Positions 53,291-60,296 of a stretch of 64,000 nucleotides of DNA are shown in pieces; position 1 is the first letter of the stretch, and each line of letters starts with the position of its first letter. The stretch covers positions 62,001-126,000 of the forward strand of contig CAZBRD010000011.1 of NCBI GenBank assembly GCA_964494205.1, written 5' to 3'. A program made the translations under genes and the position numbers. Source of the stretch: JBBTCX01 sp964494205 (lineage in GTDB: Bacteria; Planctomycetota; Phycisphaerae; UBA1845). Under the pieces are notes generated by a model that made no database searches, was not told where the DNA came from, and worked only from the letters and a program-made list of their open reading frames with translations.

Positions 53291-53863
53291 CTAACTTCCT
53301 ACAAGCTGCGGTTGTACTACGGGAGCGCCTTCGGTGATTGGCGTATGCGCTTCATCCAAGTTGACAACCTGCACTACGGGCCCAAGCATTACTGCTATAT
53401 CTACATCGCTCAGACGATCTTTGAACAAGTCCACGTTTTCCGGGGCATTCTGCACTGCGTTTGCAATTGAATCCAACCACCCGTCCGAAAGTTCTACAAA
53501 CGCATCGTCAACTTTGACATATTGTCTGTCGGTTCTCTCAAATCGAACGTCGTGAGGAAGAGTCGCCTCATGTGCGAGCTCACACCGAACAAACTCATAG
53601 AACAGTTCTTCAAGTCGGATCATGCTACCTCTGAACTTAACGTCCAAATCCTGGACTCGAGCTATTGCTGGCATCTCGTCGTGCATGAACTTCGTAAATG
53701 CCTCGCGATCTGTCATACCCGCAGGAGTGGTTTTTGACTTTCGTTGCGGATAGCGACGACGTGAGGTCGCTGCGACAGCGACTAGCAAGCTAAGTAATGC
53801 CCCCTCGCGCCTACCGGTTGCGTAGAGAACTCTCGAATCATCGATCCGTGCTTTGATACTCAT
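53291..53863 (-). CDS. Small uncharacterised protein with Rx4H motif (HEPN-like candidate)
   Basis: The protein has 190 residues from the ATG at 53863, preceded by GGAG; the longer frame starts before it. No named family is certain. The sequence predicts mostly helices (ALLSLLVAVAATSRRRYPQR, FTKFMHDEMPAIARV, SMIRLEELFYEFVRCELAHE). It contains RCELAH, matching the Rx4-6H catalytic motif of HEPN RNases, in the usual place after a helix ending in Tyr/Phe. The tail is beta-like. Placed exactly between rtcB and rtcA in one transcription unit, it is likely part of the repair system. A HEPN RNase role is inference; RNA binding or a structural role is possible. Confidence 0.6.
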   Translation of the reverse strand: MSIKARIDDSRVLYATGRREGALLSLLVAVAATSRRRYPQRKSKTTPAGMTDREAFTKFMHDEMPAIARVQDLDVKFRGSMIRLEELFYEFVRCELAHEATLPHDVRFERTDRQYVKVDDAFVELSDGWLDSIANAVQNAPENVDLFKDRLSDVDIAVMLGPVVQVVNLDEAHTPITEGAPVVQPQLVGS

Positions 53864-53897
53864 CGTATTCTCCGTGGATTTGCAAAACTCATACCAA

Positions 53898-55397
53898 CTA
53901 GTCATCCGCATCCGAACCGTCCTTGATCACAAACCGCGCATCGAGTCGCGCCACTTCCGACGCGAGGCCCGCCAGCTTCACCGAGCGCAGCACCTCATCG
54001 AAGTCCTTGTACGCGGCCGGGGCTTCATCCATCGGATAGTTGCGGCAGTTCGTCAGAATGTCGCGCTCCTCAAACGATTGGTTGATCGCCGCCTGATCGA
54101 GTGTGCGTATCGCCTGCTTGCGACCCAACATGCGGCCCGCGCCGTGGTTCACGCTGTAGCAGCTCAACGAAGCCCCCTCGTCTGCCACCATCACAGCCGA
54201 CCCACGCTGCGGATCGCCGGGCAGCAGAATGGGGTGGCCGGTCGATTCGAACGGCGTGCCCTTGAGCGAATGGTGCTTAGCCGGGAACGCACGTGTCGCG
54301 CCCTTCCGCATGACCCACATCGGCCGGTTGTCGACGATCTCCTTCCGCGCGATGTTGTGGCTGATGAAGTAGACCAACTCACCGCTTACGCCGGGGATCA
54401 CTTCCTGAAACGCTTCGAGCACCAGCGCGTTGATCAACAGGTGATTCACAGTCGCGAAGTTCGCGCCCATGGCCATGTCGTCGAGATAGGCATCAGCTTC
54501 CGGCGTGCCGAGCGGCGCGTAGCAAAGCTCCTTGTCGCTACCCGGAAACGGAATACCCCACGCGTTGAACTTGCCCTGCAGCGCCCGGAATTGACCGCTG
54601 GCCAGGTTGTGTCCGAATCCGCGCGATCCGCAGTGCGATAGAAACGCGACGTGCTCGTGTCGCAGACCAAATGCGTCCGCGCAATAGCGGGCGCGGCGTT
54701 CATCGTTGACGCGCACGACTTCGCACTCGCCGAAATGGTTTCCGCCGCCATACGAACCGAGCTGCCGCATCTTGTCGCCGAACTTGGGCATCGCACCGGT
54801 GTGCATCAGCCAATCAAGCCGGGCCGACAACGCGTCGCGCGTGTCATCGTGCCCAAGATGGATCGAATCCTCACATCGTTCTGCCCAGCGCGCGGGAATC
54901 CCCAGCGCTTCGCATACCTGCTCCGACGCGCCCTCGACTGCCACGCGGCGACCGAGTGCTTCCGAGACTTCTCGCGACTTGGTTACGCTTCGCTGTCCAC
55001 GACCCGTACCTGTCGGCGTGCGCTCGCAGATGGCGTCGATGATGGCACGACGAACACGCCGATCCTCGATCTGGTCCGCCGGCAGTTCAAGCTGCAACAG
55101 ACTCATCGAGCACTTGATGTCCACGCCAACCGGACCCGGATAAATGTGCGAACCGGATGCCATCACACAGCCGATCGGCGCACCGTAGCCCACATGGGCG
55201 TCAGGGTTGAGCACAACCTGCTCTACGCCCGGCGCGAGCCGCGTGTTGACGGCCTGCTGTAACGTGTTCTGGTCGAACGTCTCGCGAATGGCCGGCGTGC
55301 CAATCACTGTCACCGGCTTCTCGCGCCCGCCCGCCACTGGCAGAATAGCTGTCGCTTCTCCGGTGGCGATCAACGAATGAGTTTGAACTTGACTCAT
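53898..55397 (-). CDS. rtcB: RNA-splicing ligase RtcB
   Basis: The protein has 499 residues. Conserved metal and guanylylation sites are all present: PGPVGVDIKCSMSLL (Asp and Cys metal ligands), GGGNHFGE (Asn-His), FLSHCGSRGFGHNL (His), ISHNIARKE (His) and VNHGAGRMLGRKQ (the His that is guanylylated). The Cys motif reads DIKCSM instead of the usual DIGCGM. RtcB joins 2',3'-cyclic or 3'-phosphate ends to 5'-OH ends using GTP. The N-terminus ATG is clear. It follows the Y-RNA array and precedes the Rx4H gene by 34 nt. Confidence 0.95.
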   Translation of the reverse strand: MSQVQTHSLIATGEATAILPVAGGREKPVTVIGTPAIRETFDQNTLQQAVNTRLAPGVEQVVLNPDAHVGYGAPIGCVMASGSHIYPGPVGVDIKCSMSLLQLELPADQIEDRRVRRAIIDAICERTPTGTGRGQRSVTKSREVSEALGRRVAVEGASEQVCEALGIPARWAERCEDSIHLGHDDTRDALSARLDWLMHTGAMPKFGDKMRQLGSYGGGNHFGECEVVRVNDERRARYCADAFGLRHEHVAFLSHCGSRGFGHNLASGQFRALQGKFNAWGIPFPGSDKELCYAPLGTPEADAYLDDMAMGANFATVNHLLINALVLEAFQEVIPGVSGELVYFISHNIARKEIVDNRPMWVMRKGATRAFPAKHHSLKGTPFESTGHPILLPGDPQRGSAVMVADEGASLSCYSVNHGAGRMLGRKQAIRTLDQAAINQSFEERDILTNCRNYPMDEAPAAYKDFDEVLRSVKLAGLASEVARLDARFVIKDGSDADD

Positions 55398-55417
55398 GAT
55401 TTACTCCGATAGCAGGC

Positions 55418-55540
55418 GACCGTCTGCGGCGACGAGGTTTTGGAAGAAACAACCCGCCTGTTACGGCGGCCTATCGCCCCGTAAACGAGACGGAATAGGG
55501 TCGGGATGTAGTTCCTTGCCGGCATTCGCCGCAGCCGGTC
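55418..55540 (-). ncRNA. Y-RNA-like unit 5, with an alternative hairpin head
   Basis: Helix 1 pairs CTGCGGCGA (55526-55534) with TCGCCGCAG (55424-55432), extended by GACCG and CGGTC outside a G-A mismatch. The 5' internal loop starts ATGCC. Helix 2 pairs AAGGAAC (55511-55517) with GTTTCTT (55444-55450). TACAT follows. In place of a tRNA domain the head has CCTAT/ATAGG, CCGT/ACGG and CCGCC/GGCGG hairpins. It ends 20 nt before the rtcB start. Confidence 0.75.
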
Positions 55541-55557
55541 ACTCTTACTTGAAAATA

Positions 55558-55690
55558 GCCTGACGACAAGAAATCGACGAAACGAACTTTGCTCTACCCA
55601 ACTGAGCTACAGGCCCGCATGGGATACTTATCACTGGACCTGGCGGGACTCGAACCCGCGACAATGTAGTTCCATCCGCATTCGTCAGGC
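55558..55690 (-). ncRNA. Y-RNA-like unit 4, with circularly permuted tRNA-like domain
   Basis: Helix 1 is GCCTGACGA (55682-55690) with TCGTCAGGC (55558-55566), and helix 2 is GGAAC (55669-55673) with GTTTC (55579-55583). Between them on the 5' side is the 8-nt loop starting ATGCG; ACTACAT follows. The head then has, in this order: T arm GCGGG-TTCGAGT-CCCGC (55643-55659), acceptor 3' strand CAGGTCC (55636-55642), a 19-nt loop, acceptor 5' strand GGGCCTG (55610-55616), TA and D arm GCTC-AGTTGGGTA-GAGC (55591-55607). The acceptor strands pair at all seven positions with one G-T. Confidence 0.85.
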
Positions 55691-55743
55691 ATAATTGTTA
55701 ACACTAACATCGCGCCTTCACGCGATCTTCCACAGTAATTGTC

Positions 55744-55873
55744 CCTGAAGACAAGGGCTCGACGAAACTGTGCTCTGCCGAACTGAGCTTACGGGCCCGC
55801 AACTTTTCTCACGATTGGACCCGACGGGATTCGAACCCGCGCGTGTAATGTAGTTCCCTCGACATTCTTCAGG
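55744..55873 (-). ncRNA. Y-RNA-like unit 3, with circularly permuted tRNA-like domain
   Basis: Helix 1 is CCTGAAGA (55866-55873) with TCTTCAGG (55744-55751). Relative to unit 4 the A-T pair in the middle replaces C-G, a compensated change. Helix 2 is GGAACT (55852-55857) with AGTTTC (55764-55769). The head reads T arm GCGGG-TTCGAAT-CCCGT (55824-55840), acceptor 3' strand CGGGTCC (55817-55823), an 18-nt loop, acceptor 5' strand GGGCCCG (55792-55798), and D arm GCTC/GAGC (55772-55788). All seven acceptor pairs form, one being G-T. Confidence 0.85.
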
Positions 55874-55887
55874 CACGTTTAGAAAAA

Positions 55888-55986
55888 TCAGCGACGATCG
55901 TTAGTGAGAGTTTCCCGTTTCCGGGGCGGGGTTCGAACCCGCGGGGCTTTCGCCCAGGCCAATGTACTCCCACAGGCATTCGCTGA
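55888..55986 (-). ncRNA. Y-RNA-like unit 2, with T arm and GNRA-capped stems
   Basis: Helix 1 is TCAGCGA (55980-55986) with TCGCTGA (55888-55894), and helix 2 is TGGGAGT (55966-55972) with ACTCTCA (55905-55911). The internal loop starts ATGCC and TACAT follows helix 2. The head holds GGGC-GAAA-GCCC (55944-55955), a T arm GCGGG-TTCGAAC-CCCGC (55926-55942) and CCCG-GAAA-CGGG (55914-55925). No D arm remains. Confidence 0.8.
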
Positions 55987-55999
55987 AGGGTCGCCGGTT

Positions 56000-56060
56000 C
56001 GGTTCGACAAGAATCGAAGGTGACGCCGTATAGATGTAGTCACCAACAGCATTCGAACCG
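56000..56060 (-). ncRNA. Y-RNA-like unit 1, minimal hairpin form
   Basis: Helix 1 is CGGTTCGA (56053-56060) with TCGAACCG (56000-56007). Helix 2 is GGTGAC (56039-56044) with GTCACC (56019-56024), closed by a 14-nt loop that begins with the invariant TACAT. The internal loop starts ATGCT. There is no tRNA domain. Upstream, at 56065-56079, a GGTAG-AACGG-CTACC hairpin separates it from the rsr stop. Confidence 0.75.
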
Positions 56061-56119
56061 TCCCGGTAGCCGTTCTACCAATCTGCATCAAGGTCTCGAT
56101 TTTTGCGACAGAGCGAGAC

Positions 56120-57706
56120 CTACAAACTCATCTCTTCAATCTGCCGCACCCAATACCCTGCGGTGGCTTCACCCTGAGCGACCGCTGCAATCAACTGAAA
56201 CACCTGATCCGAAAATCCGCCGACGTTGATGATGTCATCACGCTCCGATGCCTGCGTCGAGTCGTATGGCTGAATGTCGATGCAGATCATCTTCGCGTTC
56301 GGGCTGCGCTTCTTGAACGCATTCCATTGCTTCATCGTTTCGGTGGCGCTTCCGCCATACGCTCCATGGCGCGGTGAGTCTACCCACGACTCATTGTCCG
56401 AAACGTAAATCACCAGATCGCCGGTGGCTTTCAGACGGTTCAGGTACTCCAGCGGCGCGGAGCAATTGGTGCCGCCGCACGGCAACGACGCGAGCTTCGT
56501 GGCATTGGTCATCACCGAATCACGCGGGTTCAGCCGGATGGTCTCCGGAGGAATCGCCACGGACTCGAACGGAATTACATGCGTGCGCCGATTCATTCGC
56601 ATCATGGCTGCAGCCACCAGCGCTGCAATATCCACACAACGCACCGTCGATGTTGATCCCTTGCGGAAACCCGTAATCGGCGAGTGCATGGAGCCGGAGA
56701 TATCCGGGAAAACGTAAATGGTGCTGTCCAGACGCGGAACGTTGGCGATCGCGACTTCCATCGCGTCCTGCAATGCCTCGCGTACCACCAATGGAATCTT
56801 GGCGGATGTGTTGGCATAAGCGACGAGCAACTGATACGGAAACACCCGGGCCTTCTTCACCAATTGCGAATCCCGCAAACGATCAGCGACGACGGCCGTA
56901 AGCTCTGCATCCTCAAACACGCCATGACGCTGAAACGTGTTGAGATTCATCCGCGTCATCTGCCAAGGAGCGTTTCGCGCGACCTGCTTCCATTCGTTGG
57001 AACACAAGTCCAACGCCGTCAGCACTTGGAACGGCACATCGGGCATCGCCACCAATTCTCGCCGCTCGCTTCGCTTGTACGACTCGAACGACCGCACGAT
57101 TTGCGGAAGCGCACTGGCTTCGTACTCCCTACCAATCAAGTAACCATACAACGCCTGTCGCGAGGCCGTGGTCGGCTTCGGGTGCACCATCTTGATGATG
57201 TCAGCCAATGACGGATCGTTTCCAACCGATCCCTGGAAAATCTGTTCATCGGTGCGAGTCTCCAGCCATTGCAAGATCAACCGCTTCGGAAGCGTGCCGA
57301 GCGACTTACGACCTACCACACCGCTGCGCATGATCTGAACGAAATTGCGCAACATCTTCGATGAATCGATCACGCGATCGAACACTTCAGCCAACAACCC
57401 CGGCCCCTTCACGGAGAGAACCGCACACAACAACGCGGGCAGGTCTTTCATGTAGCCGACGTTTCGAGAATAGAGGGCCGTCCGTGCGATGAACTCCGGC
57501 TCAAATTCCGCGCAGAGTTTCAGGATCGTTTCCAGGTGTGTTTCGGCGCTGGCGTAGAACGTGTTGTTGAGGCAACCAGTCGCGGCGTATTGGGCCAGCG
57601 CATACTTGGTCTCAAAAGCGTATGCAACGCCACCGGCTTCGTTGATCGTCGTCGCACGCGGTGCGAAGAAACCTCGCAAGCTTCCAAACAAGTTCTTGTT
57701 CGCCAT
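56120..57706 (-). CDS. rsr: Ro60/Rsr orthologue (TROVE domain RNA-binding protein)
   Basis: The protein has 528 residues. The N-terminal ~320 residues form the TROVE HEAT-repeat ring (GGVAYAFETKYALAQYAATGCLNNTFYA, RTALYSRNVGYMKDLPALL, LPKRLILQWLETRTDEQIF). The C-terminal vWA-like domain has an intact MIDAS: DISGSMHS (about residue 345), the Thr in CGGTNCSAP and the Asp in YVSDNESW. Ro proteins hold misfolded RNA ends in the ring and bind Y RNAs on the outside; bacterial Rsr works with exonucleases and with RtcB operons. An AAAGGG ribosome site lies eight bases before the ATG. The gene is divergent from rtcR. Confidence 0.95.
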   Translation of the reverse strand: MANKNLFGSLRGFFAPRATTINEAGGVAYAFETKYALAQYAATGCLNNTFYASAETHLETILKLCAEFEPEFIARTALYSRNVGYMKDLPALLCAVLSVKGPGLLAEVFDRVIDSSKMLRNFVQIMRSGVVGRKSLGTLPKRLILQWLETRTDEQIFQGSVGNDPSLADIIKMVHPKPTTASRQALYGYLIGREYEASALPQIVRSFESYKRSERRELVAMPDVPFQVLTALDLCSNEWKQVARNAPWQMTRMNLNTFQRHGVFEDAELTAVVADRLRDSQLVKKARVFPYQLLVAYANTSAKIPLVVREALQDAMEVAIANVPRLDSTIYVFPDISGSMHSPITGFRKGSTSTVRCVDIAALVAAAMMRMNRRTHVIPFESVAIPPETIRLNPRDSVMTNATKLASLPCGGTNCSAPLEYLNRLKATGDLVIYVSDNESWVDSPRHGAYGGSATETMKQWNAFKKRSPNAKMICIDIQPYDSTQASERDDIINVGGFSDQVFQLIAAVAQGEATAGYWVRQIEEMSL

Positions 57707-57763
57707 GTTCGTTACCCTTTCTCGCTGAACCGTAGCCCGATTTCTGAATCCGACGGACAGCTT

Positions 57764-57779
57764 TTCACGGTCTGTTCCA
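57764..57779 (-). promoter_or_regulatory. Weak candidate sigma-54 promoter for the rsr-rtcB operon
   Basis: On the minus strand TGGAAC-N5-GTGAA has the -24 GG and the right 10-nt spacing, but the -12 position reads GA rather than GC. A second GG-N10-GC lies within GGGCTACGGTTCAGC, closer to the start. Neither is a good match, but RtcR needs a sigma-54 promoter in this gap. Confidence 0.25.
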
Positions 57780-57875
57780 CAACGATTCGATAGGAAGCGA
57801 ATTCAATCTAAGTTATTTAATTAAAACTAATTAGAAACATTTCTAGCGATGAATAGTTCGGTGGCTAGGTCCTAC

Positions 57876-57921
57876 CATTTGTAGTCTATAGTCGCATTAT
57901 TTATACTATTAGCTACAAATG
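57876..57921. promoter_or_regulatory. Inverted repeat in the rsr-rtcR divergent region (candidate RtcR site)
   Basis: CATTTGTAG (57876-57884) and CTACAAATG (57913-57921) are perfect 9-bp inverted arms, 28 nt apart. The left arm covers the rtcR -35 hexamer and the right arm ends in the rtcR start codon. For rsr the site lies roughly 100-150 bp before the possible -24 element, the usual range for a sigma-54 activator site. Confidence 0.5.
57879..57907 (+). promoter_or_regulatory. Sigma-70 promoter of rtcR
   Basis: TTGTAG (57879-57884), exactly 17 bp, TATACT (57902-57907). The start point predicted near 57914 leaves a leader of about five bases before the ATG, so the mRNA would be nearly leaderless. 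No Shine-Dalgarno sequence is present, which fits. Confidence 0.6.
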
Positions 57922-59520
57922 AAAAACGTCGCTATCGGCTTGCTAGGTACGAACCTCGATCGTGGAGAGGGCGAGGAGCGCTGGTCGCAGTGGCGGCCAA
58001 CCGTGTCGTTGTTTCAGCATGAAGACTTGCTGATCAACCGGTTCGAATTGCTCTTTCAGGAGAACACTGAAAAGCTCGCGGAACAGATCGCCAGTGATAT
58101 CCAATGGGTCTCACCCGAAACGCAAGTAAACGTCCACAAAATCGAATTCAAAGACCCGTGGGATTTTGAGGACGTGTACGGCGTGCTGCACGATTTCGCG
58201 CGGTCGTATGCTTTCGACACCGATCGAGAGGACTATCTCTTTCACATCACGACGGGCACGCACGTCGCTCAGATCTGCGCGTTCCTTCTGACGGAGTCGC
58301 GACACTTTCCTTGCAAGCTAATCCAGACTTCACCACCCAAACAACGCAACTCAGACAAACCGGGGCGGTTCACGATCATCGATCTCGATCGATCCAAGTA
58401 CGATCGCATCGCTCAACGCTTCGCCAACGAGCAACGCGAGGGCACAGCCTTCCTCAAGGCCGGCATCGAAACGCGCAACGCCGCGTTCAACCAGATGATC
58501 GACGAAATCGAACACGTCGCGATCAATTCGCGATCTCCCATTCTATTGACAGGTCCGACCGGTGCGGGGAAGTCGAGCCTCGCCCGGCGCATCTATGAAC
58601 TCAAGAAGCTTCGGCGCGAAATCACCGGACCGTTCGTTGAAGTGAATTGCGCGACCATTCGCGGAGACGGCGCGATGTCCGCGCTGTTTGGTCACAAGCG
58701 CGGGGCGTTCACCGGAGCCATGCACGACCGTGCCGGGCTCCTTCGCGAAGCAAACAAGGGAATGTTGTTCCTCGACGAGATCGGCGAGCTTCGCGTGGAC
58801 GAACAGGCGATGCTGCTTCAGGCGATCGAGACGCGCCAGTTTTTCCCAGTCGGATCGGATCGCCTGATTGACAGCGACTTTCAATTGATCTGCGGGACGA
58901 ACAGAGATCTGTTGCGCGGCGTGATGGACGGCACGTTTCGGGACGATCTGCTCGCGAGAATCAACCTCTGGTCGTTTGAACTGCCAAGCTTGGCTAATCG
59001 CCGCGAAGATATCGAGCCGAACATCAAGTATGAACTCGCACAGTTTACCGGCGCGACCGGTCGAACCTATCGATTCAACAAGGAGGCCATGGAGCGGTTT
59101 CTCCAATTCTCGAACACCGCCGACGCCATTTGGGCCGGCAACTTTCGCGACTTGAGCGCCGCCATCGCGCGAATGGCTACGATGGCGCCGTCCGGGCGAA
59201 TCACGCGAGACGTCGTGGAAAACGAAATCGGGCGCTTGCGCAAATCGTGGAACGTAGCTGATCGTCGAGCGGGCGCGTCTAATCGCGCGGAGCTTGAATC
59301 ATTGCTGGGCGATCGCGTCGACGAACTGGACGAGTTTGACTGCGTTCAATTGGAACACGTGGTGCGGGTTTGCCGCGAATCAAAGTCTCTATCAGATGCG
59401 GGCAGAAAACTCTTCACCGTTTCGCGCAAGCAACGCAAAGTCGCGAACGATGCGGACCGGTTGCGGAAATATCTGGCCAAATTCTCACTCGATTGGCCAA
59501 AGGTGTCCGCCGTGCGTTAG
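57919..59520 (+). CDS. rtcR: Sigma-54-dependent transcriptional activator RtcR
   Basis: The protein has 533 residues. The N-terminal ~180 residues (MKNVAIGLLGTNLDRGEGEERW, then FHITTGTHVAQICAFLLTESR) are the CARF-type sensor of RtcR, thought to respond to RNA ends. An AAA+ domain follows with Walker A GPTGAGKSSLARRI, the sigma-54-contacting GAFTGA loop in HKRGAFTGAMHD, Walker B GMLFLDEIGELR and arginine finger region. The C-terminal HTH is KQRKVANDADRLRKYLAKF. It activates the divergent rsr-rtcB-rtcA operon with sigma-54. The N-terminus matches the family start exactly. Confidence 0.95.
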   Translation: MKNVAIGLLGTNLDRGEGEERWSQWRPTVSLFQHEDLLINRFELLFQENTEKLAEQIASDIQWVSPETQVNVHKIEFKDPWDFEDVYGVLHDFARSYAFDTDREDYLFHITTGTHVAQICAFLLTESRHFPCKLIQTSPPKQRNSDKPGRFTIIDLDRSKYDRIAQRFANEQREGTAFLKAGIETRNAAFNQMIDEIEHVAINSRSPILLTGPTGAGKSSLARRIYELKKLRREITGPFVEVNCATIRGDGAMSALFGHKRGAFTGAMHDRAGLLREANKGMLFLDEIGELRVDEQAMLLQAIETRQFFPVGSDRLIDSDFQLICGTNRDLLRGVMDGTFRDDLLARINLWSFELPSLANRREDIEPNIKYELAQFTGATGRTYRFNKEAMERFLQFSNTADAIWAGNFRDLSAAIARMATMAPSGRITRDVVENEIGRLRKSWNVADRRAGASNRAELESLLGDRVDELDEFDCVQLEHVVRVCRESKSLSDAGRKLFTVSRKQRKVANDADRLRKYLAKFSLDWPKVSAVR

Positions 59521-59552
59521 GTATGATGTGTGTTCGCAAGGCGGCATGCAGT

Positions 59553-60296
59553 CTATTCTCCTTCGATGGGAATTGATTTCGCTAATCTTTGCTCCGCACT
59601 GGCCGGCTCTTCGGTAATGATTTCGTGAGAACAACAGTTAGCGCGACTCGGAACCGCGCGATAGATGGTGATGCCACCGGTTATGATGACCAAGGCGGCG
59701 GCAAGCTTGAACACTTTCGCACGGGCATGATGGCTGATGAATGTACTCCCGCAACCGACCACCGTCATCGCGGGTATCGTTCCCAACCCGAATGCAATCA
59801 TAAGCACCGCACCTTGAATCGGGTGGCCTGTTGTTAGCGCGAACGCAAGGAAAGCATAAACAAGACCGCACGGGAGAAACCCGTTCAACACTCCTGCGAG
59901 AAACGCGGCGCGGTAGTCGGGCGTGCCGAGGAATTCTCTAAGAGTGATCACCACTGGCTGCGATACGGCGGCGGGGAGAGTCAGCTTCAATCGAAACCAG
60001 CCAAAGGTCGACACCCCGATAAGCACCATGACCACGCCCGCTGCGATCGAGAAGCCACGCTGCCATTGCAACAACCCGCCAGAGACATGCGAGAGCCAGG
60101 CGCTGGCTGAACCTGCGATCACGCCGAGAAAAGCATAGGTGAACACACGACCGCTGCTGTAGACTAGCTGACGCCGCACCGCCAACTTCGGCGTACAACG
60201 TGGTGCTCCGACGAGTGCGGCAATTCCTCCGCACATGCCCACGCAGTGCGCGGAACCGAGAAACCCGCCAATAAATGCGCCAAGGTATTGTGTCAT
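59553..60296 (-). CDS. Sulfite exporter TauE/SafE or DsbD-like membrane protein
   Basis: The protein has 247 residues with six or seven transmembrane helices. The first helix region SAHCVGMCGGIAALVG (Cys-x3-Cys) is the signature of the DsbD_2/UreH-like TauE/SafE members often encoded with ccoI. Its start overlaps the ccoI end by four bases, so it belongs to the cbb3 oxidase operon. A role in copper or haem-oxidase maturation is inferred from context. A His-rich segment (FISHHARAK) faces the last loop. Confidence 0.8.
   Translation of the reverse strand: MTQYLGAFIGGFLGSAHCVGMCGGIAALVGAPRCTPKLAVRRQLVYSSGRVFTYAFLGVIAGSASAWLSHVSGGLLQWQRGFSIAAGVVMVLIGVSTFGWFRLKLTLPAAVSQPVVITLREFLGTPDYRAAFLAGVLNGFLPCGLVYAFLAFALTTGHPIQGAVLMIAFGLGTIPAMTVVGCGSTFISHHARAKVFKLAAALVIITGGITIYRAVPSRANCCSHEIITEEPASAEQRLAKSIPIEGE

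Noticed and set aside
55500..56080. Decayed tRNA genes in the rsr-rtcB spacer
   Set aside because: Normal tRNA order leaves poor acceptor pairing and no anticodon arm. The permuted Y-RNA reading pairs fully and explains the shared ATG and TACAT motifs.
57919..59520. CARF domain as a sign of a CRISPR type III system
   Set aside because: The CARF domain is fused to a sigma-54 AAA+ activator of the RtcR family beside rtcA and rtcB. No cas genes or CRISPR repeats occur in the window.
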